Of a stretch of DNA of 64,000 nucleotides, positions 21,714-33,524 are shown piece after piece. Made by a program: the position numbers and the translations under genes. Position 1 is the first letter of the stretch. Each line of letters begins with the position of its first letter. Below the pieces are notes generated by a model. That model searched no databases. It was not told the origin of the DNA and worked only from the letters and a program-made list of their open reading frames with translations. The DNA comes from Flaveria trinervia (lineage: Eukaryota; Streptophyta; Magnoliopsida; Asterales; Asteraceae), in contig CM046442.1 in the NCBI GenBank assembly GCA_025506515.1, positions 106,846,849 to 106,910,848 of the forward strand, given 5' to 3'.

Positions 21714-22509
21714 TATTCATCAGTCAAAATATACAAAGGATTTATTGAAAATGTTTGATTTACAAAACTGTAAGCCCTGCTCTACTCCCATGTGCAGCAC
21801 CACACAACTGGATGCTGATCAGAAAGGTAAAGCAGTTGATGAAGCTCTTTACAGATGTATGATTGGTTCCTTGATGTACCTTACAGCTTCTAGACCAGAC
21901 ATTATGTTTGCAAGTTGTGTCTGTGCTAGATTTCAGGCTGCACCTAAAGTATCCCATATGATTGCAGTCAAAAGGATATTTAGATATTTGCAAGGAACTC
22001 AATCTCTAGGACTTTGGTATTCTACTGGGCATTCTTGCAAATTAGTTGCTTTCTCTGATAGTGACTATGCAGGGTGTAAATTAACCAGAAAATCAACCTC
22101 TGGTGGATGCCAATTTCTAGGCAATTGTTTAGTTTCTTGGCATAGTAAGAAACAAACCTCTGTTGCTACATCCACTGCTGAAGCAGAGTACATTGCTGCT
22201 GCAAGTTGTACATCTCAGGTACTCTGGCTTCAGAATCAATTACTGGGTTATGACATTACAGAGACTAAGACTCCTTTACTGATGGACAGTGCTTTAGCTC
22301 TTTGTATTGTTAAGAATCCTGTCTAGCATTCTAGGACCAAACATATTGAGATCAGACATCATTTTATCAGGGATTGTTATGAAAAAGGTCTGATTGATCC
22401 AAAGTTTGTTCCTAGTGCTGATGAGCTTGCAGATATATTTACTAAGCCTTTGGACAATGCAACTTTTCAAAATCTAGTGCTAAGGCTTGGTATGCTGCAG
22501 CTTGAATAA
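21714..22509 (+). pseudogene. Element A Pol, 3' part (RT end and RNase H)
   Basis: Continues the frame cut at 8459: HQSKYTKDLLKMF, CMIGSLMYLTASRPDIMFA, AFSDSDYAGC, STAEAEYIAAASC, then a TAG at 22324-22326 where the family has Gln, and FTKPLDNATFQNL to the end. The RNase H acidic residues are present in SDSDYAGC and AEAEY. Confidence 0.9.
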
Positions 22510-22718
22510 TTTGATAACTACTGATGATCTCAGCTCACAAGTACTGATGAGCATTAGTATACAGCTGTCACAAATAAGTACTGAAGTTATTTTATCTTCA
22601 GCAGTTTTTATAAATACTGAAGACTAAATTATTTAAAAAGTACTGAAGTACTTTATTTGTTGCAAATTACTGATGTGGTTACAACTACTGAACGCCTAAT
22701 CTTCCACATGATCAATGT
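22510..22718 (+). other. Element A pol-ORF3 spacer, CTGAAG-rich
   Basis: Short AT-rich spacer with repeated TACTGAAG and CTTCAG words, the same vocabulary as the A LTR. Much shorter than the 1.25-kb and longer spacers of B and C. No gene seen. Confidence 0.6.
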
Positions 22719-25588
22719 TTGCCTTGCCCCAAAACCTCTTCATGGGATCAAATGTCATCCAGGTGGCAGCAGGTATTGTATGCTATTCTTGAATGCCAAA
22801 GCTTAAATTTTTTTGAAATTATATTTTTAGAATTAAAAGATCTGGCAATGAAACCTGTAGCTAACAGATGGCTATTATATCCAAGGTTTCTTATGGCCAT
22901 AATCATGAATCAGTTACAATCTGATAGCCCTGTTGGCCTTGGAGTCCCTGCTGTGGTAGTTTTACCTGAGGTATACTCCCGGCACAACTCTGACCCACAC
23001 CTCAAAGAGGCTACCAAACTGCTAAAACCCAAGCAGAAGGTACCTACAGCCTCATCCTCCAGATCCAAAGTCCCCTCCAAACCTCATTCTAAACAAACCA
23101 AAAAAGCTACTCAGGGAGTTGCTTCCCCTGATGATGCCCCTGCAACATAAAGGCAGGTTGAAACTATGGGTAGTAATCCCCCTGTAGTTTCCAGGACACT
23201 ACCAGCTGAAACCACTCAGGTATCCTCTCAACAGGATCCTGATGCAACCAAAAATGGGGAAACCACATTACTGGAATCTCTCTCACTTGAGAGGATTTCC
23301 AATAAAGAGCACCATTCACCCCAGGTGCAATCCTTTTCACACCTATCCCCCACTGAAGCCACCCCTACAAGCCCAACTGTGGTTATTGCACAAGTGCTGA
23401 CTCAACTACATTCCTCTACCCCTCCCCAGAAACCTATTACCACTAGGAAAACCTCAACAGTTGAGGGAGAGGATTATAATGTAGCTGATAACCCACAGCA
23501 CAGGGATTACAGAGTTCAATATCCCTGTGTAGAGGAGGAGATTAGAGCATCTGGTGAGGCTGCCTCTTTTCCTTGTTCAGCACATGATCAGGATGAAGAT
23601 GGTATCATTTCTAAGTCCTCACCAGAGGCAACTGCCAATGAAGGACATCATCCTGAGGCAGGAAGTCCCCAGTTCCGAGAAATAGGGGCACATGTGAATA
23701 CTGATCTACACTCAACACATGTTCATCCTGATTTTATCAGGAGGTTAGCTGATTCAGCACAGACTGATGATGACCTGGGCTTTTTCTTTGATGTTCTAGC
23801 CCACAATACTATTCTTGAGACTAAGGTATGCAGACTACAAGAACTGCTTGCCAAAATGTCACAAGAATCAAGTCCATCTGCCCACATTCACCCATAGATG
23901 GCAGTTTCTCCTGAAACTATCCCAAACACTGAGCCACTCTCAACAAATTTGCCACTAGCCTCTGCTTCAGGTGCCATTTCTCAGGGACAGAACCCCTCTA
24001 AGCTAATGTTTGCTGCCTTTCAAACATCCTTACCTCTCATCACTTCCATAATCACAAACACTGTACATCAAGCCATTGATGAGAGGCTTCCTCAAATCTT
24101 CAATCTTTAGTTGATGCTGCTGTTTCTAAGAGACTTTCTGACATTCACACCCCTGAACCCAATGCACCCAAAAAGGGGGAGTCTAAGTCAGTGAAAGTAG
24201 ACAAAAGATAAACAGCTGAAGAGGAAGCAGAAAAAGAGAGGAAAGAAAAGGAAATGATCACCTACAAGAGGAAGAAAAGCTCTAAAAAGACTGAAGGTGA
24301 GAAAAAGTTAGAAGAATTGATCAAAGAAGCTGATGAGCAACATAGCAGATCTATGGATAAGATTATTGATCAACTCTTCAGACAAGGATTTAACACTGCC
24401 AAACTTGACTCTGAAATCAGAACGTTAGAGATTCAAGAGATTGAACAAAGATGGGCAAGTTGGAGTGAGAAAGGGAAATGCTGGAAACTATGGCAAGATT
24501 TATATCAAAAATATCTGGGAAGGTCAATCATTGAAGTAAAATCATGGTCCAGAGATAGTATTTTGGAGATAACCACCAGAATCTGTTCTTCTGAAGTATT
24601 TAACAAAGGATTGATCATAGAAGCTCTTGATGAAGCTGGTGCTGGGAAAATAACTAATATAGCAAAATTATCCAAAGCTTCACTCAAATCCAAGATGCTA
24701 GAGCAGCCTGCACAATCACCCAAACCAAAACAACCACCCTCACAACCCTCAAAACCAACTCCTTTACACAATAAACCTACTCAACCCATTTCCAATGATG
24801 CACCTAAGAGGAAGAGAAGGGTGTTGAGCATGGAAGAAGAAGAAGAAGATGATGAGGATGATAGTCTGCCACTCTCTGCTGTTCTCAAAATAAAAATGCC
24901 TGAGCCTAGGAGTTAACCAACAACAATCACACCTGACTTCCAAAGGCAAATGGTAAAAGTCAAACTTCAAGAAGAAGAATAGCACAAACAACATGATGAG
25001 CAACTGTTAAGGATGATTGATAAAGAGTTTCCCAAGTCTTCATCCATACAAGCAATGAAGAAACATGCTCAGAGGTTGTATGCTCTCAGATTTACATTCC
25101 AATATCAGAAAGAGAGAGTGAGAATTTGGCCTGACCCCAGAGTAAGTGACAGAATTCACAAAAAGAAGATTCCAAGCAGATACAATGGCCAAGTAAAGAA
25201 GATTGTAGATGCGGTGATAATGCTGGCCATTGTAGTGTCACCCTGGGAAATCCTTGATGACTTCAAGAGAGCTTACAAGTTTAAGATGACTCCACAAACT
25301 TTACTAGAAAACAAAATGGTAAAGAAGGGGTTAATCTACAAGAAGCTTGAAGAAATAAGAAGAAATGAGCTCCAGTTATTGCTTGAAGGCACTCATCCTG
25401 ATGAGTTTGCATACAGAGAGATAACTACTGTGGAGCTGAAAAATGGAAAGCATATTAAGTACTTATCTGAGTACTATGGGCCTGAGTTCTTCTTTGAAAG
25501 TGGAGCTGAAGAACTCACAATGGAAGAACAAGTTGTTTTCTTTGAGGCCTATGTTAGTGAGTCTTACAGACTTATCATTGGGAAGTAG
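22719..25588 (+). pseudogene. Element A third gene (ORF3), broken and N-truncated
   Basis: Several open pieces (22719-23150, 23166-23897, 23898-24110, 24254-24916, 25013-25588) separated by stops or frame changes. The first carries LLYPRFLMAIIMNQL, the counterpart of MYPRFMQMIIDQK in B and C; the about 200 residues before that motif in B/C are missing. A Ser/Thr/Pro-rich linker follows, then a charged helical part, then a basic-acidic run (KRKRRVLSMEEEEEDDEDD). The C-terminal piece (SRYNGQVKKIVDAVIMLAI, YREITTVELKNGKHIKYL) resembles the B/C C-domain only loosely. Placement between pol and the purine tract is the same as in B and C. Confidence 0.7.
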
Positions 25589-25780
25589 GTTTCATGGATG
25601 GGATAACAACTCTGTGTCCAATTCCCCAAGACAGAGTTCCCATTCATCCTTTGCCAATCAAACCTTCTGAAATCTCTTCCCTGGCATGACCTTATATTGA
25701 AGAATTCTGAGCTGATCCAGATTTTGTTTCTGCTAATAAGTGGGACCTCAATAATTTTAAAGGTTTTGGCTGCATTGGTT

Positions 25781-25791
25781 GAGGGGGAGTT
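25781..25791 (+). other. Element A polypurine tract
   Basis: GAGGGGGAGTT immediately before the 3' LTR. Confidence 0.9.
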
Positions 25792-26490
25792 TGTTGGACC
25801 AAAGAACCAATGAGCCAGATCAGAAAAACCTTTAAGTCTCATAGACATCAAAACAACTGAAGTGATCTTTACAACAACTGAAGACAAAGTCTGAAGATAA
25901 CAGCTGAAGACAAAGTCTGAAGACAACTGCTGAAGACAAAGTCTGAAGACCACAGCTGAAGACAACAGCTGAAGACAAAGTCTGAAGACAACTGCTGAAG
26001 ACAAAGTCTGAAGATCAAGTTCTCAGAAGTTGTCATAATAGCTGAAGTGGTTCTCTTCAGTAGTTGTGATGGTTTTCATTTCAGTAGTTTGTAATCAGTA
26101 GTTTTATATTATGTAAAACATCCGAAGTTCTTACACTTCAGACGTTATAACTTCAGTAGTTGTAATGTTACTTTTAGTGAAGGTGTCAGTTGTTGTGGAC
26201 ATCTTCAGTAGTTTAGTTTTCTTTCAGTTGTTTGTATAAATTAGTTAGATATCACTATCAAGTGACGTCAGCTGATGTCACATTCCTTATAAAAGGAATG
26301 TTGACCTAATTTCCCCATACGGGAAGCTTGTGTATGAATGAAAACATTCTTTTTGCAGAAAACTCTCTCTCTATAACCGTTATTGTTTGATTGAATATTC
26401 ATATTATTCTTGCTAGAATTTCGTCTTATTCGTGTGCTATTCCGCTGCAAATCCTAATCTAATTGATCAAACTAGATCTCGATCCTTTCA
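25792..26490 (+). repeat. Element A 3' LTR
   Basis: 699 bp, same ends as the 5' copy; fewer 13-bp units and a short deletion around 26186. TGACGTCA and the TATA inverted repeat are conserved. Confidence 0.92.
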
Positions 26491-27245
26491 AAATGAAAGA
26501 ATGCATGGATTAATGAATGAACGAACGTTTGAAGGGATTGCAAACAAATGTATGGAGGTTCACACTCAATGAGAAGTGTTAGCTCAACCGTGTGTGGGTT
26601 AGCTACCCTATGAGGATGCACACTGGGGCTTAATCCATGTGATTAAGCAAATGTATATAAGTTCACACCCAATGAGGGGTTGTCATCTCAACTATGTGTG
26701 GGTTAAATACCCCATGAGGATGCACATAGGGGTTCAATCTTTATGATTGACCATATGTACGGGGTCCTTGTCGCTTAACCCTAGATGAATTTCTTGGTGC
26801 TTTAGAGGGGGGTTAGGCACATGACAAGACCTAGATGGAAACGAAAGATAATAAATATACGAAATGAACGATGATGAAGATAATAACTATTATCTATGCG
26901 TATGTACGATCTGTGATCACGTTCTAAGTCTAGTATGATTTGAAGGAAAGTAAAGGACGGTTTTAAACGAAAGATAAAGTTTGTTTTATTATAAAAGTAG
27001 AACTCACTCCGCAACACTGACTTTTATGTGTTTCCAGTTGGCAGGTAATGTTGCTGAGGATGGCACGGGGCGGCTACTTAGCTCTTTTGGATGACATTCT
27101 TTTGTACAATGTTTTTGCATTATATTGCGAACAAATGATATTTTGTAATGAATGTCGTATTATTTTACAAAAGTGTTATTATAATGAAATGAAATGTTTG
27201 TTTTAATGTTTCCAGTTGTAAGCGTCCCGGGAACAAGGCCTTACA
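26491..27245 (+). mobile_element. X LTR copy 2, right part
   Basis: Continues from 2061; aligns with 34126-34933 of copy 3, including GAACTCACTC and the terminal palindrome. Followed directly by a PBS, so copy 2 is a 5' LTR. Confidence 0.88.
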
Positions 27246-27248
27246 AGT

Positions 27249-27260
27249 TGGTATCAGAGC
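27249..27260 (+). other. Element X primer-binding site
   Basis: TGGTATCAGAGC three bases after the LTR end, initiator Met type. Confidence 0.88.
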
Positions 27261-27594
27261 CAAAGTTTAAGTGAAACGGGTAAATTTTCAAATAAACCTA
27301 AACTTAAACTGAAAATGGGATGTACAGAGCAGGGATGCCAGTGTAAGTAGTTGCGTGCCATCAAGTATTTTCTTAATGATAACCGGTATTAGGTGCGCAT
27401 GTTATGTGGTTATGTGTTGTTTCTAGATTTAGATACTGATGTAGTCAGGATAGGTAATGCTTGGGGTATGAAGAGTAAAGTAAGTGGCTAATCACAACTG
27501 GCCACTGTAATTAGGGACTTACTATACTTGACATAAACTAAGTTGTTCCCTTGAATGACCGTGTTGGTGTTTGAATCTTTCAGTGTGTGTGTGG

Positions 27595-27839
27595 ATGGCC
27601 AGTGGTAGATCTTCGAAAGCTTCACGTGGTGGAGATCGTGGTGCTGAACTGCGACCCAAAAGAGGAAGGCCTAGAGTTGAAAAGGTGGTTCATGAAGAAC
27701 CCGAGATCCCTCATCCGGAGGGTGGTGATGAGAGCGCCAATTTGAGAGCCTCAATAAAAAGGCTATTGTGGAAGAAGTCCATCAGGTCATGAAGACGATC
27801 TTACCATCTGTAGTGACTGAAGTGATAAAGGCTGTACAG
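27595..27839 (+). pseudogene. Element X Gag, N-terminal remnant
   Basis: ATG at 27595 opens a basic start (MASGRSSKASRGGDRGAEL, then RPKRGRPR) typical of gypsy Gag. A frame change near 27765 leads to IVEEVHQVMKTILPSVV. The frame then runs into an 18-bp in-frame repeat (GATGAGAAAGTCAATACG) and stops at 27899. Everything from the capsid core to integrase is missing, replaced by a word array and an LTR fragment. Confidence 0.7.
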
Positions 27840-28480
27840 GATGAGAAAGTCAATGCAGATGAGAAAGTCAATACGGATGAGAAAGTCAATACGGATGAGT
27901 AAGTCATACGAATGAACAAATGCGGATGAGTAAGTCATGCGACTAAACAAAAGCGGATGAGCATTGACAAATGCGGGTGAGTAAGTCATGCGAATGAACA
28001 AATGCGGATGAGTAAGTCATGTGACTGAAGAATTGTGGATGAGTATTGACAAATGCGGACGAGTAAGTCATGCGAATGAACAAATGCGGATGAATAAGTT
28101 CATGTGACTGAACAAATTCGGATGAGCATTGACAAATACGGATGAGTAAGTCATGTGAATGAACAAATGCGGATGAGTAAGTCATGCTACTGAACAAATG
28201 CGGATGGGCATTGACAAATGCGGATGAGCATTGACAAATGCGGATGAGTAAGTCATGCGAATGAATAAATGCGGATGAGTAAGTTCATGCGACTGAACAA
28301 ATGCGGATGAGCATTGACAAATGTGGATTAGTACGTCATGCGAATGAACAAATGCGGATAAACAAAGTTAACGCGGATGAACAAATGCGGATGAGTAAAA
28401 AGAAATGCGGATGAACAAATAGGAAATGCGGATGAACAAATAGGAAATGCGGATGAACAAATAGGAAATGCGGATGAACA
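27840..28480. repeat. Tandem array fused to the X gag start
   Basis: Units of 18 bp (GATGAGAAAGTCAATACG), then about 31 bp (GATGAGTAAGTCATGCGAATG and ACAAATGCG), 20 bp (GATGAGCATTGACAAATGCG) and finally four 21-bp units (GATGAACAAATAGGAAATGCG). The words CATGCGAATG and ATGCGGATG link it to the X LTR array. 28481-28547 then matches the X LTR segment after the array. Confidence 0.85.
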
Positions 28481-28547
28481 CTTAGAATATTTTCTGACTT
28501 TTTGGGAAAAAAGTGTTAAGTAGGCCTTAGCTTGGGAGGTTCCCGGG

Positions 28548-28735
28548 TGTAACATCTCGTACTTTTCGTTAAATTAAAAGTTAACGTCGTTATGTTCTTA
28601 TAAGGGCCTTTATTGCTATACATGAAACTTATGGGTTACTTATGCAAATTTGTCTTTTAATCCTTTAACTTGAAAGATTATAATGATAATTGTTATATAA
28701 TAAACAACAACAATAATAATAATAATAATAATAAT

Positions 28736-28767
<32 letters not shown>

Positions 28768-28827
28768 CAACAGTAATGATAATGATTTTAATACTAATAA
28801 TAGAAATAATAACAATAAAGTTATAAC

Positions 28828-28868
<41 letters not shown>

Positions 28869-31171
28869 TAATTTGTAAGAATTATTAAACTTAGAAATGT
28901 TTAAAACTTGGATTTAATAAGTCAAGGGGGCCTTAATGTCATTTTATAAACTTCAAATAGAAGATTTATGCATGAAATAATAAACATCCATAAGTTGAGG
29001 GGTTGTTTTTGTAAAATTGAAAATCAAAACCCTCAAAATGGATTTTTCTCCCCCATGATTCTGATGGTCGTTCGGTTGACTTCCGGCGACCCTCCGGCTT
29101 GCCTTTTCACTCTTCAAAACGCTAGTAATAAATTTCCAAACCGTTCCAATCGCTTCATGTATGTGATTCGAACACTATTATGAGCCTTAAATACCTTTAA
29201 ATCATGGTTATGAACCTATATTAAACGAGTAACCTCGTCTTAAATCATAAAGCCGTTCGACAATTAAACAGTAATAAAAATCCAATTGATTGAACTTACA
29301 CGATCGTCTAACTATACCTAAACTATTACCAATCTCAATTACACCTGAAACAAACACGAACATCATCTTCGATTCCCTCCACTAGCCGCGACTTGCAGCA
29401 AGTCGAACACCCCTCTGCGAGTCTCCAATCTTGTAATTGATTGAGGGCTTTGATTCGTGGGTGTCTGAAAAAGCTTCACACGAAATTAATTGAATTATCA
29501 TCCATGAATGCCTATCGTTCGCTCAGTGTTCAGTCGCAGGTTGTTCTTCGAAGTGGGTATCTCCAATCGATCACCAAACGGGTAATTGTTTACATATACA
29601 TGATCGTTTAACCATGGGGAGCAAAAGCCCCATGGTTGATTGGGTTAACAATAGCAAATTGGTGCTCGATTTGTATAAAAAACGAACTAAGGTCACCGGT
29701 TGGATGCTTGCCCCACACACATGAGGTCCCGGGTTTGAACCCGAGCACCATCATGTAATTTTTTTAGGGGTTTTAGCCCAATATAAATTTCAGAAAATTT
29801 ATAATAAATATATTAATTTCATTTAAAAACTTCAAATATTTTTAAAATCACCCAACTAATTTTCTGAAAATTTATTTCTTATAATATTTTGATATTTTTA
29901 TTAATTATTTTAAACAAATGATATAATTAGTTCATTTTTTTAAAATAGATTTTAAATATTGTTTAACTTACTAATTCATTTTTGTTTAAATAATATATTT
30001 AGATTATTTCTTATAAGTTAAACTTAAAATATTGTTTTAATTTACTAAATAGTTATTTGCTCAAATAATACATTTAAATTATTTTTCTTATAAAACAGAC
30101 ATTGAATATCGTTGTAACTCACTAAATCATTATTTTTTCAAATAACAAGTATATATTATTGTTTAAAATGGGAGTTATTTTAACAAGTATATATTATTAT
30201 TTAACAAGTATATAGATTTTCTTTTATTTCTTAGTATTAAAATGATTAAATAGTATAATTGACTCAAAACATAATCAAATTTACCATGTTAGTTGGATCT
30301 AATTATTAACATCCCAAATTCCACTTAAAACCTAGTTCTCGTTAAAACGTTAAACTTATTATAATTAAACTTTAACCTTGTAAATATATATATAATTTTA
30401 GGTGCCTTGTGAAGAACTACATTGGATCACTGCTTATTACATTTCTTATTAATTGTCATTTTAAACTTATTTGATCATGTGAGTATTTCTATACCCCTTT
30501 TTCATATTTTCACACTTTGGGGTGAAACATGTTACTTTATAATCATTGCACTTGTAAACGTTTGATTCTTGTAAACTTATGGCATTTCACCTGTATGTTG
30601 TGGTTAGTTGAACCCTGTAGCTACCATGTCATGTCGAATATATGTACAATCATTAACTATTGGTAGCCTGGCGACATCATAGATCTATGGGCCTAACAAA
30701 CCTGCTTGGTTGATCCAAGTACACTTAGCTAATCGTATATGCTTGTAAACGTTTGAGACTTGTAAAACTTTGTCAAGGTTTGATTATGCATTCTATCTTA
30801 CATCCCTATTTACTTTGTTCTCTAACTTACAACATGAATTGTCATCTTTTATATACTTATGTGTTGAAAACTATAGAAATCTCACCCACATTATTGTTGA
30901 ACTTTTATTTTTAACATGTTTCAGGAAATACTCAGTATGATTACTACTTTGAAGCTTATCACATCTAGGATTGGACCTAGAGAAATAAATGGATGAACTT
31001 GTCATATTTAATTTTTTTACATAATGTTATCTTTTTTTGAGACTTATGCTTGTAACGTTGAAATTAAAACTTATAAATAATATATTTGGATTTAATAATA
31101 GCGTTATGTGGCTGTGAACGATCTTAACTCTCACTCCTTGACGTTTCCACCGTCAAGGTTGGGGTGTGACA
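28548..31171 (+). mobile_element. Element F 5' LTR (gypsy-type), about 2.6 kb
   Basis: Starts TGTAACATCTCGTAC, ends GGTTGGGGTGTGACA, followed by a PBS. It interrupts the X LTR fragment ending TCCCGGG. AT-rich (especially 29760-30400), with no open frame that looks real. A matching 3' LTR is not in the window. Confidence 0.75.
28711..28870. repeat. AAT microsatellite
   Basis: Two AAT/TAA runs (28711-28764 and 28825-28870) separated by imperfect AT-rich sequence, inside the F LTR. The Asn/Ile-only open frame there is not a gene. Confidence 0.95.
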
Positions 31172-32629
31172 GATTGGTATTAGAGCCCATAACTATAATG
31201 ATTTAGGTTATTATAAATGGTGACCTAGACTATAGTTTATGCATGAACCTCATAGAAAAATCCTTATAATCTTGTGTATACTTATTACTGCATGTCAGAT
31301 GATGCTATCTATTTAGGGATGCCTTTTGTGCAACTTGATGCCCTTAGATAGACGTGCCTTATAATTATATAAACTTTGTTACTTGTCTCCCTAAACTTAT
31401 CTTTGACTCTTTGATTCTCCCCGACAAATGAAGCTTTCTTAACTTATTCTCGATAACATGTGGAATCTACACTTATTATTGTGGGTTTAATTCCTTAGAC
31501 TCTATGTCTAATCTATGAAAATCTCATCAAGGTTTTGATTTCATGAACCTATGAAATTTGTGTGACACATAGACACCTGTATTCTGGATTTCCTAGAAAA
31601 ATGCCTTCGAGCTAAGGCAAGCATATCGTATAAATCTCATTGCGAGACCAGTTATGCTTACCTGGGGATTTCTGGGATGAGTGATAAACTATGGTCAACA
31701 TAGACAAGTTTCTAAAGCAAATGGGTCAATTTACCTTGACGTGTCAACGTTTCCAAATGGTAATTCATTACCAAATGGAACCATCCGCTTTATATTTAAA
31801 ATATCAAAAATCCTTGATTCCTTGGACTGGTTTATCATCGAAACTCCAATATCTTCTCATTCCTATCTTACAGAATGTTCCTGTTAATATTGAACTCGTT
31901 ATACTCCTCAATTCCTACGTTTAAACAACGTTATACGTTGTGCGCCTTATGTAACTATCTTCATACCTTGACCAACGTGTACATGGATTTTAATATATCC
32001 AAAGATATTGGTCGTCTAAACCGAATGGTTTTTAAAACTTTAAATTGTGACTTAGGGTTTTCAAATGTCCTTAAAGTGTGTCCCATAACTGAAATCATGC
32101 AATGCCGAAAGGTAGAATACCTGCATCTCGGGATACCTTGTCTAGGCAAGGTATACGCATAAATTTGATTCACCGTTGGATCCATTTATCTGACCTGAAA
32201 CTCATGAGATGGGTGATCGCTTATAGGTACACGTGTCTACCAAAAAGTTGTGGTTGAGGTAACACTTTGAGAAGTCAACGCATTTCCCTTTTATTTTGGA
32301 CCGAACGTTTACATCTCATTATTGTGTTGAATCATTTCCGTCATTGATCTTGTTTTCCCGACTTAAACCATTCAAGATTTGAGAACCTAACACAATTAAC
32401 TCTGTTATCCCGAACTTTAACCTTAAATCCTAGCAAGCATGATTTTCTTTTCCTGTTAATGTTACATTGATGTAATTTGAAGTTTCTGAATTTCTAGCCG
32501 ATATTCTCTTCGTTTGCTAAGTCGAGCTTCATAAAAACTTCAAACCATTTTGCATAGTAGGCAATGCAAGAGTCCGCAAGTCAACCTATGACTAAGGACA
32601 CTCGTATCCCCTAAATGATTCCATCTCAT
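31172..32629 (+). other. Element F interior, no coding sequence seen
   Basis: Begins with PBS TGGTATTAGAGC (31175-31186). The rest is a long leader-like region with only short, unconvincing open frames. F may be non-autonomous or cut by later insertion; the 3' boundary is unresolved. Confidence 0.55.
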
Positions 32630-33355
32630 CAAAATAGGGGTGAGTCCCTTACTTTGGTGATGACTTTCCATTCGCTATTACCGTTCTTATGAAATTTTAC
32701 CGTCAAGACAAAAAATGAACCTCATACCTTGATGATTATTTCCTTCTTTTTGTTTTTATGAATTCGCATTTTACAAATGGAATTACCTCCTTAAAATAGG
32801 AGTAAACTTTCGTATCTTGATGATGGTTTTCAATTTTTGTATTGTGTATTTTATGAAATCCCATCCTCGAAATCAGGGTGATTTCCTTGTTTTGAGGACA
32901 GATTTCAATAATTTTCCTTTGGAACTCGTATTTCACGAATGAAATGACCCCACCAAAATAGGATAGAATCCCGTACTTTGGTGACAAAGGTCAGTTCTCG
33001 ATTGTTTTCTTGTTATTATGAAATTCAATCATCAAGATAGGCGTGAAATCCATACCTTGATGGCAATATCACCTGTTTAAAATTTTATGAATGGTATTTT
33101 CCTCAAATGAAATGACCCCATCAAAGAAGGAGTGAATTCCATTCTTTGATGCAACTTTTCATTTTGCTATATTTTGTTTCTATAAAACTTCACTGTTAAG
33201 ATAGTAGTGATTATCCTTACTTTAATGGTAAGTTACCTCATTTTATTCTTCTGGATCCTCAATAATGAGTTAGGATCAAGCTCTCATTTGGTAGTTAAGA
33301 GTCATACTGTTGGAAATACACCACCAAGCTAGGAGTGATAACCACATCTTGGTGA
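32630..33355. repeat. Series of short hairpins with co-varying arms
   Basis: About eight related units spaced roughly 75-160 bp. Each has a left arm such as CATCAAG or CACCAAA, a GGNGTGANNTCC-like loop of about 20 nt, and a complementary right arm (CTTGATG, TTTGGTG). Examples start near 32626, 32953, 33031, 33119 and 33320. Arms change together: CATCAAG/CTTGATG against CACCAAG/CTTGGTG. Function unknown. Confidence 0.65.
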
Positions 33356-33524
33356 GTATTCCTATTCCTTGATCTCAAACTTACTAGGGTTTTAAGACTT
33401 CAATTGACAAGAAACATGTAATAACTTGAAGGGTGAACACCGTTATCTGATTTATCGACGATAGTGTTCCAGCCAGTCAAGCTAAAGCATGAATCTTGAA
33501 CTCGAAAGGGGTCGTTATTACGAT

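Larger units (their letters stand above)
2062..26490 (+). mobile_element. Copia element A, Sirevirus-like, split by element B
   Basis: LTRs at 2062-2840 and 25792-26490 both begin TGTTGGACCAA and end GATCCTTTCA. A Met-tRNA-type PBS follows the left LTR and a purine tract precedes the right one. The flanks read AAATA and AAATG, a 5-bp target duplication with one mismatch. Order inside: gag, pol, third gene. All three are broken, so the copy is dead. Element B (8460-21713) lies in pol. The Sirevirus-like assignment is inferred from the third gene and long non-coding parts. Confidence 0.9.

Noticed and set aside
27840..28480. CRISPR-like short repeats
   Set aside because: Plant nuclear context, variable unit lengths, no unique spacers of constant size, no cas genes.
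28670..28888. Asn/Ile-rich open frame
   Set aside because: Translation of an AAT microsatellite.
33308..33524. Start of the D LTR at TGTTGGAAATACACC (33308)
   Set aside because: Plausible LTR-like start, but the hairpin array runs through it and no target duplication could be shown.
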